Origin: a virus | Virus record (IMG/VR): IMGVR_UViG_3300042465_006921 | Location: 1-30,655 of that record | Length of the DNA: 30,655 nucleotides | Reading direction: 5' to 3' (one strand) | In this document: in pieces, positions 14,909-23,503 of the stretch | Layout of the letters: each line of letters begins with the position of its first letter | Numbering within the stretch: the stretch's first letter is position 1 | Translations under genes and position numbers: made by a program | Notes under the pieces: generated by a model | The model's database searches: none | What the model saw: only the letters and a program-made list of their open reading frames with translations | Told to the model about the DNA's origin: nothing

Positions 14909-15358
14909 ATGATTAAATTTAGTATATACGGCTGCAGTAAAGATAAGCGATTAAAACGTCGCGTCGGTGCTGCAGCCGTTTTCTTTTTAAAACAGCTCCT
15001 ACCGCGCAAGCGCAACATTGATGTGCGCATAAAGTTGGTTAAAGACCTGCTAGCTAAAGAAAATAATTATGGCGAATGTTATGACTTGGATGTATCGCCA
15101 GGCCACAAGTACTATACTATACGGCTAGACTATGCTGATGCTGATACGGTAATACGTACGCTTGCGCATGAAATGGTTCACGTCAAACAATTTGCGCGTG
15201 GCGAATTGCGCATGTTGTATACTGGTTATTGCGCCAAATGGAAAGGCGAAAAGTATCCTGATGATATTGAATATGAAACTTCTCCATGGGAAGTTGAAGC
15301 AAACCATATAGAGCCATTGCTGTCGGCCAAGTTTATTGACAAATACCCTATGGTATAA
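14909..15358 (+). CDS. SprT-like zinc metallopeptidase
   Basis: A 149-residue protein. The zinc-binding HExxH is HEMVH (H87, E88, H91) in TLAHEMVHVKQFARGE, and a third ligand may come from WEVEANHIEP about 35 residues later. The pattern and length resemble SprT-like proteins common in T4-like phages. The N-terminal 35 residues are basic (KDKRLKRR, LPRKR), which could favour DNA or RNA contact. The start lies directly after the ATPase stop, so the two are co-transcribed. No capsid-targeting peptide is visible. The biological substrate is not known. Confidence 0.72.
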   Translation: MIKFSIYGCSKDKRLKRRVGAAAVFFLKQLLPRKRNIDVRIKLVKDLLAKENNYGECYDLDVSPGHKYYTIRLDYADADTVIRTLAHEMVHVKQFARGELRMLYTGYCAKWKGEKYPDDIEYETSPWEVEANHIEPLLSAKFIDKYPMV

Positions 15359-15361
15359 ATA
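15354..15361 (+). promoter_or_regulatory. T4-type late promoter
   Basis: Exact TATAAATA overlapping the metallopeptidase stop codon, 15 bases before ATG 15377. A leader of about 10 bases is expected. Confidence 0.82.
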
Positions 15362-15376
15362 ACTATACTTCACGTT

Positions 15377-16291
15377 ATGTCTAGCTTAGCCGGAAAAGAA
15401 TTATATAAGTACGATTGGCGCGCCGAAGTCTTTCTTAAAAAGCTTAAGAACAACGAGCCTTTTGAATTGGAAAATGGTAAAAAGGTGATATTCATACCAG
15501 CCAAAGATGTTATCAATATCATCACCAAAAGGTTGCCAACCACTGGTATACGATTACTTGACGCCAAAGGCAATGCATATTCCTTAAAGGATGTATCAAA
15601 GAATGCCGAATTTGGTGGCCGCGGAAGCGGCGGTGGAACAGTTAAAGAAGACCGCGAATTATTGTCTTTAATAGAGCAAATTGATGCAGCAAAAAGTGAG
15701 AATGCAGCGGCCACAATCAAAATAAAGGTTGGTAATAAAACCTATGACGTGTATGGCGCGGCTAGCACTGCAGGAACACCAAAGAGCGACTTTCACTTGT
15801 TGGATATTGATGGTAAAGAGATTGTTTGGTTATCTCATAAAGATGGCAATAAAGCAAAAGACTTTCAACAATGGGGCGGTATAAGTGCGGCAAAGGAACC
15901 AACTATTTTCTCTCATAAAGAAACACAAAAGTTTATTGCCGATCTTAAACGTGAATACCCAAACGGCTTACCGCCTGCAACTACTCTATATCGTAATATT
16001 AAAGATGATAAGCTAAAAATGCTTAGTGTATATGGCAATAAGTATGGAACAACGCTTGGGCAACAAAATGTTAGTATGCTATTGCAAGGTGCCGTCAAAT
16101 TGGTTAAGAAAGGCAAACATTATGAATTATCGGCTAATCATGTTCATTATAATGGTGATAGCGTAGATGGCGATGGATATGATCCAGTTCTTATGGCTAT
16201 ATACAAAGGCGATCGCAGCGATGCTGGCGTAAAAGGTACACGTATTGTAATTAGTCCAGTGGGTGGACGTAAAGGAATAGAATTCAAATGA
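15377..16291 (+). CDS. Conserved late protein with ELYKYDWR domain, possible nuclease
   Basis: A 304-residue protein. Residues 6-90 (GKELYKYDWRAEVFL to FGGRGSGGG) form a domain shared with the next gene. A later segment, PKSDFHLLDIDGKEIVWLSHKDG followed by AKDFQQWGG, resembles the core of PD-(D/E)xK nucleases, with Ser in place of the usual acidic residue before x-Lys. This is a pattern guess, not a firm assignment. Unlike its paralogue it lacks a capsid-targeting peptide. It has its own late promoter and overlaps the next gene by ATGA, so the two probably act together. Confidence 0.55.
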   Translation: MSSLAGKELYKYDWRAEVFLKKLKNNEPFELENGKKVIFIPAKDVINIITKRLPTTGIRLLDAKGNAYSLKDVSKNAEFGGRGSGGGTVKEDRELLSLIEQIDAAKSENAAATIKIKVGNKTYDVYGAASTAGTPKSDFHLLDIDGKEIVWLSHKDGNKAKDFQQWGGISAAKEPTIFSHKETQKFIADLKREYPNGLPPATTLYRNIKDDKLKMLSVYGNKYGTTLGQQNVSMLLQGAVKLVKKGKHYELSANHVHYNGDSVDGDGYDPVLMAIYKGDRSDAGVKGTRIVISPVGGRKGIEFK

Positions 16292-17595
16292 TAGCATTTA
16301 AACAACACTATTTAACAGAAGTTGCAAACTTAGCAGCAGCCGAATTGTACAAGTATGATTGGCGTGTTGATATGTTTCTTGACAAGTATAAAAACGCTCA
16401 GCCGTTACAATTGGTTGCGGGCGGTCAAGTAATACTCAAATATGACAAAACCATTGCTGCTGCGGTCAAAGCCAAGGACAATCCCAATAAGATTGTTTTT
16501 CGCGCTGCAACTGGCAACACAACCTACACGCTTAAAGACTTTGCAAAGAGTAAAGAATTTGGTGGCGGTGGCGGAAAAGGCGCTGGTGCAGATGTTACAC
16601 GCACCACCGAGAGTGCACAGGCTGTATATGCAGCTGCACGATGGGCTGGTAGCAAAAACTATACTGCTATTGATCTTGAGCGCGCCTACAAAGGTTGTAA
16701 AGTAGATGAGCCGCTTGAAGGCATTCTAAACGGATTGTCGCCGGCATGGCGTGACAGCTGTATTCTTGGCGCTGAAGCGCTGCATAAGAAATATGGCAAA
16801 AAGAATTACACATTCCATCGTGGCAGTGACTGGGTAGACTCTCTTGAGACTGTGTTTAAGAAACTAAACAGTGCCGAAAAGGTATTTTCAAATGTCAACA
16901 AGTGGAGTCCAGCCGACATCTATATGGTGAGCCCTGCTGGCGCAGCAGTTAAACTTTTAGCAGCAACCAACATTATTGAATTGAATGGGCTGTTACTTGA
17001 AGCATTGCGCAACGGCGATATAGTTGGTGTGTCACTTAAACTGCTTAAGGGCGGTGTCAAGCTGTCAACTTATAATGCAGGTGATAAAAAGCATACCATT
17101 GAATTTGACAGATTCACAACTGGCACCAAAGGATTTTTTGGCGGTAAAGATATCTATATGTATTTTTCACATGATGGCAAAATACAATTCCGTACTTTTC
17201 CAGAAACTTTCCAAGGAGAAATCAAAGGTAGGAATGCTAACCAAGGCAAACTTAGTTATGGGCCAATTCAAACAGTATTGCGCCACCTTAAATTGCCACA
17301 GCTTATTGACATCAAGACATTGCGGAAAGCATTGGCCGAAAGCGATCGCAAGGTTTACGCAGAGTTTTACAAGAATTATACACGTTATGCGATGGACACA
17401 TCCAAACTCTCACTTGACTCATTCATTGAAGAGTGTAAAAGCAAAGGCGACAGTTGGGTCTTTAGCAAATACCTAGGATGCCAGCTTATAGATATAGTTA
17501 AGACTAGCGGCCGTGAAGACGACTTTATTACTTCTTGTATACAATATGCAAGCAGCTCAAGTGACCTGAGTGCACCATTTATCAAATTAGAATAA
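16288..17595 (+). CDS. Putative packaged protein, paralogue of the previous gene, possible nuclease
   Basis: A 435-residue protein. The N-terminus MIAFKQHYLTEVA resembles a capsid-targeting peptide. Residues 12-100 (ELYKYDWRVDMFL to EFGGGGGKG) repeat the domain of the upstream protein. A C-terminal region holds KWSPADIYMV and, about 35 residues on, GDIVGVSLKLLKGG. This fits a PD-(D/E)xK-like layout with SxK, as in some restriction enzymes, but the match is by eye. If packaged, it would enter the host with the DNA. The start overlaps the preceding stop (ATGA). Confidence 0.55.
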   Translation: MIAFKQHYLTEVANLAAAELYKYDWRVDMFLDKYKNAQPLQLVAGGQVILKYDKTIAAAVKAKDNPNKIVFRAATGNTTYTLKDFAKSKEFGGGGGKGAGADVTRTTESAQAVYAAARWAGSKNYTAIDLERAYKGCKVDEPLEGILNGLSPAWRDSCILGAEALHKKYGKKNYTFHRGSDWVDSLETVFKKLNSAEKVFSNVNKWSPADIYMVSPAGAAVKLLAATNIIELNGLLLEALRNGDIVGVSLKLLKGGVKLSTYNAGDKKHTIEFDRFTTGTKGFFGGKDIYMYFSHDGKIQFRTFPETFQGEIKGRNANQGKLSYGPIQTVLRHLKLPQLIDIKTLRKALAESDRKVYAEFYKNYTRYAMDTSKLSLDSFIEECKSKGDSWVFSKYLGCQLIDIVKTSGREDDFITSCIQYASSSSDLSAPFIKLE

Positions 17596-17596
17596 C

Positions 17597-18835
17597 ATGT
17601 TATCATTTAAACAACACATAGCCGAAGCGAGTGTCGCTGGCAAGAATGTTCATATGCAACACCTAGAAGATGCTGTATTATACAGCGGAGTCAATGGCAC
17701 GCGTGATGCAATCAACGCGCTGCGCAGCTTACGCGATATGTTGGCTGGCAACAGCAAAGGCGCAGTGGATGTTACCGTTAAATGGGATGGCGCTCCCGCG
17801 GTGTTTTGTGGGATTGATCCGTCTGATGGCGCATTCTTTGTGGCCAAGAAAGGTATTTTCAACAAAAACCCAAAGGTATACAAGAGTGTTGCAGATGTAA
17901 AAGCTGACACGAGCGGTGAACTCGCAGACAAGTTGAGCGTTGCTTATGTTGAATTAAAGAAACTTGGTATTAAAAATGTTATACAAGGAGACCTGATGTT
18001 TACCAAGGGCGACCTGAAGACGGCTACCATTGATGGCGAGTCGTATGTTGTGTTTCAACCCAACACGCTTGCATACGCTGTTCCATCCGATAGTGAACTT
18101 GCTGATAAACTAAAGGCCGCAAATGTTGGCATTGTATTTCACACCTCATACAACGGCAGTAGCTTTGAGAGTATGACTGCCAGTTATGGGGTAGACACAA
18201 CCAAACTAAAGAAGGTGCCTAGTGTATGGTATCAAGATGCAACGCTGCATGACTTGAGCGGTAAGGCTACATTGACGGCGGATGATACCGCAAAAGTAAC
18301 AGCTGCGTTGTCAGCTGCTGGCAAGATTTTCCAAAAGATTAGCAGCACCACTCTTAAAGCTATTGAAGAAGATCCTGAATTTGCAACCACTCTTGAAACA
18401 TACAACAACTCATATGTTCGCAAAGGCCAAACGGTGACCGATACAAAGTCGCACGTTGCAGGACTAATTGCTTGGGCAACCAAAAAGTTTGATGCAGATA
18501 TTGCCAGCAAGAAAAGCCAAAAAGGGCAAGCTGCCGCTGGTGCACGCAAAGATGATTACCTGTCATTCTTTAGCGACAGCAATCGAGCCAATCTTGACCT
18601 GATGTATCAGTTGCAAAACGCAATTGCCGCGGCCAAACTAATTATTATAGCAAAGCTTGACAGCCTCAAAAAGATAAATACATTTGTGCAAACAAGTGAT
18701 GGCTATCGCGTAACAAGTCAAGAAGGCTTTGTTGCAATTGACCGTCTTAAAGGCGGTGCTGTTAAACTGGTTGACCGCATGACATTCTCTAAAAATAATT
18801 TTGATCCAAACATAATCAAAGGCTGGCAAAAATGA
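17597..18835 (+). CDS. ATP-dependent polynucleotide-ligase-like protein with capsid-targeting peptide
   Basis: A 412-residue protein. The N-terminus MLSFKQHIAEAS closely matches the T4 internal-protein signal (QEFIAEAS), with a predicted cut after IAE. VKWDGAPAVF carries the nucleotidyl-accepting Lys (K62) of ligase motif I (KxDGxxxxF). A motif IV-like EGFVAIDR begins at 376, and motif V may be GAVKLVDR. I recall related T4-like phage proteins of unknown function with a KWDGAPA motif (annotated DUF6267). It may join DNA or RNA ends, or use the fold for another nucleotidyl transfer. It forms part of the packaged-protein operon. Confidence 0.68.
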   Translation: MLSFKQHIAEASVAGKNVHMQHLEDAVLYSGVNGTRDAINALRSLRDMLAGNSKGAVDVTVKWDGAPAVFCGIDPSDGAFFVAKKGIFNKNPKVYKSVADVKADTSGELADKLSVAYVELKKLGIKNVIQGDLMFTKGDLKTATIDGESYVVFQPNTLAYAVPSDSELADKLKAANVGIVFHTSYNGSSFESMTASYGVDTTKLKKVPSVWYQDATLHDLSGKATLTADDTAKVTAALSAAGKIFQKISSTTLKAIEEDPEFATTLETYNNSYVRKGQTVTDTKSHVAGLIAWATKKFDADIASKKSQKGQAAAGARKDDYLSFFSDSNRANLDLMYQLQNAIAAAKLIIIAKLDSLKKINTFVQTSDGYRVTSQEGFVAIDRLKGGAVKLVDRMTFSKNNFDPNIIKGWQK

Positions 18836-18882
18836 ATATACAAAACGATCCATTGGTAGAGATAGCACGCGCCATTCTTGAA
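18832..18882 (+). repeat. NIQxDPLVE leader repeat, copy 1
   Basis: A 51-base coding repeat that also occurs at 19514 and 20208. The DNA is strongly similar across copies, with most differences synonymous. Confidence 0.8.
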
Positions 18883-19503
18883 GGAGCATCACACAAGTTT
18901 GGCGATACTGTAGCAGCATCCAGCATTGAGGCTGGCGAGTTTACATATGCGACACAAAAGATTGACCATAAGTATGGCAACTTTGATGAGTACTTGGATC
19001 CCACTGAAGGTGGAGGCGGAGGCACATCTGGTATGTTTGTTGACAAACAATGGGAAAAATTCTATAAAGCAAACGACCTGCGTTTTACAGTATTTAGTTA
19101 TATGCTTGATCTCTTTACTCCTAAGAGCGCAACCTTACTAGCATTTTCAAAACGTATGATGCAATTTCCGCCTCATAAAAGCAGCCCAGAAAAGTATGAC
19201 CTGATTGATGAGGTTAGAGCAACATACACACATGTTGGAGTTGTTCGTACAACAGAACGCTATCGCCTGATTGTTGATGAGTCAACCTATAAAGCATTGC
19301 CGCAGGATGTGATTGGCAACACAACATATGACTATAGTTTTCATGCTGGTGAAGGAACTGTCGCTAGTTTTCTGATGGCAATTGGCGACAGCGAAGGCGA
19401 TGTCAAAAGCAAACTTAAAAAGGCATTGGGCAAAGTCAAGGCAGAATATATTGGCAACGCAACAGAACTCAAATATGCGCAAAAGCGCGCAGTAGGACGC
19501 TAA
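18832..19503 (+). CDS. Putative internal head protein, NIQxDPLVE family (unknown function)
   Basis: A 223-residue protein starting MNIQNDPLVEIARAILEGAS. The first 17 codons recur in the next two genes, while the rest of the three proteins differ. AILE-G matches the prohead-protease rule (I/L-x-E then small residue), so the leader is probably removed in the capsid. The body has a glycine-rich stretch (GGGGGTSG) near residue 62 and no motif I recognise. Translation is probably coupled to the upstream gene through an ATGA overlap. Confidence 0.62.
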   Translation: MNIQNDPLVEIARAILEGASHKFGDTVAASSIEAGEFTYATQKIDHKYGNFDEYLDPTEGGGGGTSGMFVDKQWEKFYKANDLRFTVFSYMLDLFTPKSATLLAFSKRMMQFPPHKSSPEKYDLIDEVRATYTHVGVVRTTERYRLIVDESTYKALPQDVIGNTTYDYSFHAGEGTVASFLMAIGDSEGDVKSKLKKALGKVKAEYIGNATELKYAQKRAVGR

Positions 19504-19504
19504 T

Positions 19505-20194
19505 ATGAATTGTTTAAATATACAACACGACCCATTGGTAGAGATTGCGCGCGCGATGCTTGAAGGCAATTCAACGGCAGCCAAAAGAAAAGCTCATTTC
19601 TCTAAGCAAAGCAAGATGTCTGATTCCAATGCCGCTGCATATAAACCGGCGCCTGGAGATGCAGCAGCTGAAACAGTTCCTTCGCAGTATACCAAAGCGT
19701 ATGCTGCAAAATATGATAAAGAATCTGTTGATTTTGATCAAGACCAAACACTCGACGAAGCAGCACAATTGGCTGGCCTAAAGACCAAATCAGAAAAAAG
19801 TGGAATATCATATGGTATACTTAAACAAGTATTTGATCGAGGAATGGCTGCATGGAAAACAGGTCATCGCCCAGGAGCAGGCCAACACCAATGGGCATAT
19901 GCACGCGTCAACAGTTTTATAATGGGTGGTAAAACACGAACAACCGGTGATGCTGACTTGTGGGCAAAACATAGCGGCAAAAAAGAATCATTGGAAGAAG
20001 AAAGCTGGGAAGATGGATATGAGCGGCGCGTAATTAAAGTTACTAGTGCTGAGCATAAACAACAGGGACACCTGTGGAGAATCAAAGGGAAAGCTGATGC
20101 ATCAAAAACCATAAAATATTACAAAACCAAACCAGACTTTGAAGAATTTGTAAAGCAAATGAAAAGAGTTGCTGGTCACGAATTTGGCGGATAA
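19505..20194 (+). CDS. Putative internal head protein, DUF5824-like, NIQxDPLVE leader
   Basis: A 229-residue protein. The leader MNCLNIQHDPLVEIARAMLE is followed by Gly, a candidate prohead-protease cut after MLE. Residues about 98-155 include GILKQVFDRGMAAWKTGHRP and YARVNSFIMGGK, a conserved phage domain that I recall as DUF5824, of unknown function. The first third after the leader is low-complexity and charged. It lies between two other proteins with the same leader, so joint packaging is likely. Confidence 0.68.
   Translation: MNCLNIQHDPLVEIARAMLEGNSTAAKRKAHFSKQSKMSDSNAAAYKPAPGDAAAETVPSQYTKAYAAKYDKESVDFDQDQTLDEAAQLAGLKTKSEKSGISYGILKQVFDRGMAAWKTGHRPGAGQHQWAYARVNSFIMGGKTRTTGDADLWAKHSGKKESLEEESWEDGYERRVIKVTSAEHKQQGHLWRIKGKADASKTIKYYKTKPDFEEFVKQMKRVAGHEFGG
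19514..19564 (+). repeat. NIQxDPLVE leader repeat, copy 2
   Basis: Second copy of the 51-base leader repeat. The aligned start codon has become TTA (Leu), and the real start is three codons upstream. Confidence 0.8.
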
Positions 20195-20207
20195 AGTTTA
20201 AACGCGT

Positions 20208-20258
20208 ATGAATATACAAGACGATCCGTTAGTAGAGCTAGCACGTGCTATACTTGAG
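20208..20258 (+). repeat. NIQxDPLVE leader repeat, copy 3
   Basis: Third copy of the leader repeat. Here the cleavage-site flanking residue is Thr instead of Gly. Confidence 0.8.
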
Positions 20259-21029
20259 ACACAGCAATTGGATGAAGGCTTTAAGGAATTGCTGTTTGCG
20301 CTGTTTTCAATAGGCGCCGGAATGTATGAAGTGGATTATATAGCTGACTTGCTAAATAAACACAATGTACCAGCTACACAACAGGTTGACACAGTACAAA
20401 AATTGCAGCAACAGTTAAAAGACCCGCGATTTGATAGTGCAGCCGTAAAGGTTATAGGCAAATTGCAAAACAGTACTGTTGTTAAAGGCAGTAAAGCCCA
20501 AGTGGTAAGCGCCGCACGCTCTTTTATATTGCCCAATGAAGTGTTTGGCAAAAATATAGAAAACCCAAATAACGACCAATTGATGACGCCTTACCGCGAC
20601 GATGCAGGATTGTGGACAATTGGTGTTGGTCATCTGATGGGCAACGGCTCTGCTGCTGCAAAAGACGCATGGGTTAAGGCGCGTGTCTCGGCTGGCAAAA
20701 GCACTATAATCACACGCGCTGAGGCGCTTAAGATGTTTGATGCCGATGTTGAAAAACATTATGAACGCGCGTATATCAAATTTAAAGGTGTGTGGAACGG
20801 CTTATCGGTGCAATTAAAGGTTGCTCTTGTAGATATATCTTATCGCGGCGACCTGGAGAAAGCTGGTGCAAAAGATTTTGACTTTGTGCAATCAATTAAA
20901 AAAGGTTTGTTTAAAACCGCAGCAAAACAATACCTAGATCACTCTGAATATAAAAAGCGTTCATCCGTAAAACCTGATGGCGTAGTTAAGCGTATGCAAA
21001 CCAATGCTAATCTTATAGCAAAAGGATAA
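20208..21029 (+). CDS. T4-type lysozyme-like internal head protein
   Basis: A 273-residue protein. It carries the leader MNIQDDPLVELARAILE, with a possible cut after ILE, and then about 90 residues of helical linker. The C-terminal part has the GH24 muramidase signature YRDDAGLWTIGVGH (129-142), which supplies the Asp and Thr of the T4 lysozyme active site. The catalytic Glu is not at the usual spacing, but E111 or E118 could serve. An enzyme packaged in the head would locally open peptidoglycan during DNA entry, or act as a structural lysozyme. The separate endolysin at 24132 makes that role more likely than host lysis. Confidence 0.72.
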   Translation: MNIQDDPLVELARAILETQQLDEGFKELLFALFSIGAGMYEVDYIADLLNKHNVPATQQVDTVQKLQQQLKDPRFDSAAVKVIGKLQNSTVVKGSKAQVVSAARSFILPNEVFGKNIENPNNDQLMTPYRDDAGLWTIGVGHLMGNGSAAAKDAWVKARVSAGKSTIITRAEALKMFDADVEKHYERAYIKFKGVWNGLSVQLKVALVDISYRGDLEKAGAKDFDFVQSIKKGLFKTAAKQYLDHSEYKKRSSVKPDGVVKRMQTNANLIAKG

Positions 21030-21037
21030 TATAAATA
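21030..21037 (+). promoter_or_regulatory. T4-type late promoter
   Basis: Exact TATAAATA starting one base after the lysozyme-like stop, 7 bases before ATG 21045. Confidence 0.82.
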
Positions 21038-21044
21038 TAGCAAT

Positions 21045-21488
21045 ATGAGCAAACCATTTTCTTTTCATGACATGATGGCTGTTGATCCAACCCAAGGGAG
21101 TTGGAATGACGCTATCGGATTAATTGCATACCAATACAAAAAGCGTCGCCGTGGGCTAATCGGTGAAAGCTCTGATGAATTGACACCAACTGCAGAAGAG
21201 ACTAGCCTTAAAGAATCTCCTTTTGCATTTAATCGTGAACAGGCATTAAAAAATATTGCGGCTGATTTGGATGCTGCATATAAAAAAGATAAGGAAACCA
21301 CATTAAGAGTTAATCGTTTGCTTGGGCAGCTAGTTGAGGCCGCGTACAAATGCTTTGAAATTACAAATATCAGAGAAAAAGACCTGTTTAAATACAATTT
21401 GCTCAAAGCAATATCAAATCAAGCCGACAAGAACGTTGATAAACTTGATACTTTTGAATTGGCCAAGGCAGTTCATGGTAAAAAATGA
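21045..21488 (+). CDS. Conserved hypothetical late protein
   Basis: A 147-residue protein beginning MSKPFSFHDMMAVDPTQG and including YKKRRRG near residue 27. The second half is helical and charged (QALKNIAADLDAAYKKDKET). No enzyme motif or membrane segment is seen. It has its own late promoter and is followed within 14 bases by the nucleotidyltransferase gene, so a virion or assembly role is plausible. Function unknown. Confidence 0.6.
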   Translation: MSKPFSFHDMMAVDPTQGSWNDAIGLIAYQYKKRRRGLIGESSDELTPTAEETSLKESPFAFNREQALKNIAADLDAAYKKDKETTLRVNRLLGQLVEAAYKCFEITNIREKDLFKYNLLKAISNQADKNVDKLDTFELAKAVHGKK

Positions 21489-21496
21489 TATAAATC
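21489..21496 (+). promoter_or_regulatory. Late-promoter variant TATAAATC
   Basis: Seven of eight bases match the late octamer, 5 bases before ATG 21502. This spacing is the same as for the exact copies, which supports a weak late promoter. Confidence 0.5.
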
Positions 21497-21501
21497 ATAA
21501 T

Positions 21502-22350
21502 ATGATCAAGTCCTTTAAGAGTTTTACTGAAGAACGCACCAATGGTGTAGTGGTTACCTTTGGTCGCTACAATCCACCAACAGTTGGACATGAAAAATTA
21601 TTTGATGCTGTCTCAAAAATTGCAAAAGGCAAAAACTTTCTAATCTATTCGTCACAAAGCCAAGACGCAAAAAACCCGTTGGGCTATGATGACAAGATTA
21701 AGTTTCTTCGCAAAATGTTTCCATCATATGGCCGCAGCATTATATCTGATAAAAGCGTAAAGAATGTATTTGATGTTGCTGTTAAAGCATATGACACTGG
21801 TTATACCAAATTGACGCTTGTTGTTGGTAGTGATCGCACTGATGAATTCACCAAGCTCTTAAATAAATATGATGGCATTAAAGCAGCACACGGTTATTAC
21901 GTATTCCGCGATGGCATTGAAGTAAAGAGCGCCGGTGAACGCGATCCTGACAGCGATGGTGTTGCTGGTATGAGTGCTAGCAAAATGCGAGCAGCTGCAG
22001 CAGACAATGATCTTGAATCATTTGCAAAAGGAGTACCCAAAACATTTGGTGATGTGAAAGACTTGTTTAATGCGGTGCGCGTTGGACTGGGTCTTAAAGA
22101 AAGCCACAACTTCCGCAAGCACGTACAATTTGTACCTGTTTCAGAAAATCGTGAACGCTATATTGCTGGCGAGATTTTCAACAAAGGCGATGTGGTATAC
22201 AGCATCAAAACTGGTGAAGCCGAATTGATGATCTTGGAACAAAAACCAAACTATGTGGTGTGTAAGAACCTGCATACACTGGCCGAAAGCAAAATCTTTG
22301 TTGCGGATCTCCGCCTTACCTTAGAACAAACACAACCATTAACAGTATGA
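21502..22350 (+). CDS. Cytidylyltransferase-like nucleotidyltransferase with capsid-targeting-like peptide
   Basis: A 282-residue protein. The N-terminus MIKSFKSFTEE resembles a capsid-targeting peptide. FGRYNPPTVGHEKLF holds the TxGH form of the HIGH nucleotidyltransferase motif (27-30), and GMSASKMR near 154-161 is the C-terminal ISxTxxR-like motif. NMN adenylyltransferases and PPATs share this fold. The C-terminal 100 residues are separate (NFRKHVQFVPVSENRE onward), possibly a small beta domain. I chose ATG 21502 because the longer frame runs back through the previous gene. NAD or CoA chemistry after injection is possible but unproven. Confidence 0.72.
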   Translation: MIKSFKSFTEERTNGVVVTFGRYNPPTVGHEKLFDAVSKIAKGKNFLIYSSQSQDAKNPLGYDDKIKFLRKMFPSYGRSIISDKSVKNVFDVAVKAYDTGYTKLTLVVGSDRTDEFTKLLNKYDGIKAAHGYYVFRDGIEVKSAGERDPDSDGVAGMSASKMRAAAADNDLESFAKGVPKTFGDVKDLFNAVRVGLGLKESHNFRKHVQFVPVSENRERYIAGEIFNKGDVVYSIKTGEAELMILEQKPNYVVCKNLHTLAESKIFVADLRLTLEQTQPLTV

Positions 22351-22751
22351 AAAATTTAGTAGAAGAAAGACAAAAACGCATTGTGCAATTGGCAACGCAC
22401 AGTCCTTATGATGACTTGATTGCAAGCTTCGTTGAAAGCACAGCGGACTTTGAAAGCCTTAGTATTCTTGATATTAAAGAAAAGTATCATGCATTCATTG
22501 AAGAAAACACACCACCTGATTATGAAGATGGCGGTATTGTTGTTGGAGAATGCTTTAAGATTCGTTGTGTTGAGAGCCATGGCGGTTGCCGCATTGGTGA
22601 AACCTACAACGGCCGCTGGGTGCCAGGCGAAACTGCTAACGTGCTACGCCTGCAAGTCGAAGATCTCCCTGGTGCTACTCAACACCCAATTGCTTTTTAC
22701 AATAAAAATACAAACTACGTCTCAATCCCAAAACAATTCAAACTATTATGA
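22347..22751 (+). CDS. Hypothetical late protein
   Basis: A 134-residue protein starting MKNLVEERQKRIVQLATHSP. The first 60 residues look helical. The rest looks beta-rich, with two cysteines near residues 70-78 (CFKIRCVESHGGC) and a third in the same segment. No known motif. ATGA overlaps at both ends tie it to the nucleotidyltransferase and to the next gene. Function unknown. Confidence 0.6.
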   Translation: MKNLVEERQKRIVQLATHSPYDDLIASFVESTADFESLSILDIKEKYHAFIEENTPPDYEDGGIVVGECFKIRCVESHGGCRIGETYNGRWVPGETANVLRLQVEDLPGATQHPIAFYNKNTNYVSIPKQFKLL

Positions 22752-23503
22752 AAACACTATCACAAATCCTAAATTCACCAACGGCCGTTGACCTCGTTGA
22801 AGGTACTGCATGGAAAATTCTTAATACAACACTTCGCGGCCTTGGCTTTGAAGCAGCTACCGGTTCAGACCTGCGTTCGTTTAAAGGAATCGCTAAAGAC
22901 GACATTTACAATCTATATGGTATTCCAATGCGCGCTGGCAAGTGGGCCGATGTATGGTTTGTTATTCTTGAAGATGGCTATGCAATTGTCAACGACGAAA
23001 AGGTGACCATGTTTGATCATATGGGTGATGCTCTTAAAGCTATTCAAAAGATTGGCGTTCAACAGAAGAAGAACGTTACAGAAGAGACACTTGAAGAAAA
23101 GTTGAGTGCGGATGACGAGGCAGGTGTATGGATCAGCGATTTTGTAAAGAGTGATGACCCACGTTTTGAAGGCAAAAGTAAAAAGGAACGCATCAAGATG
23201 GCACTAGGCGCTTATTATGCGGCCCAAAACGAAGAGTTTGAGACCGAAGGTGTTCAACTGGATGAAGAAGTTGACTATTATAAATTCAAACAATTGGCTA
23301 TCCTTGGATTGCTATCGCCGGCCGACGCAAACAAAGCAGCACTTGGTATGAAAGCTATTGAAGGCGGCCATCCTCCAACTCAAGAACAAAAAGCAATCAT
23401 TGGCGATACTCTTGTGCTGTTGGTCAACATGATTACGGGTGATAGCGCGGTATTGAATAAATTAAAGAAGACTGCGCGCGACGCAAAAAACACCGCTGCA
23501 TAA
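22748..23503 (+). CDS. Conserved phage protein with MKT-type leader
   Basis: A 251-residue protein. It begins MKTLSQILNSPTAVDLVEG, similar to the leader of the 26301 gene and to the MKT start of the T4 capsid-targeting sequence. Residues about 117-152 (EAGVWISDFVKSDDPRFEGK) form a segment I have seen in several phage head-associated proteins. The rest is helical. Role unknown. The operon position and leader suggest a capsid interior component. Confidence 0.58.
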   Translation: MKTLSQILNSPTAVDLVEGTAWKILNTTLRGLGFEAATGSDLRSFKGIAKDDIYNLYGIPMRAGKWADVWFVILEDGYAIVNDEKVTMFDHMGDALKAIQKIGVQQKKNVTEETLEEKLSADDEAGVWISDFVKSDDPRFEGKSKKERIKMALGAYYAAQNEEFETEGVQLDEEVDYYKFKQLAILGLLSPADANKAALGMKAIEGGHPPTQEQKAIIGDTLVLLVNMITGDSAVLNKLKKTARDAKNTAA

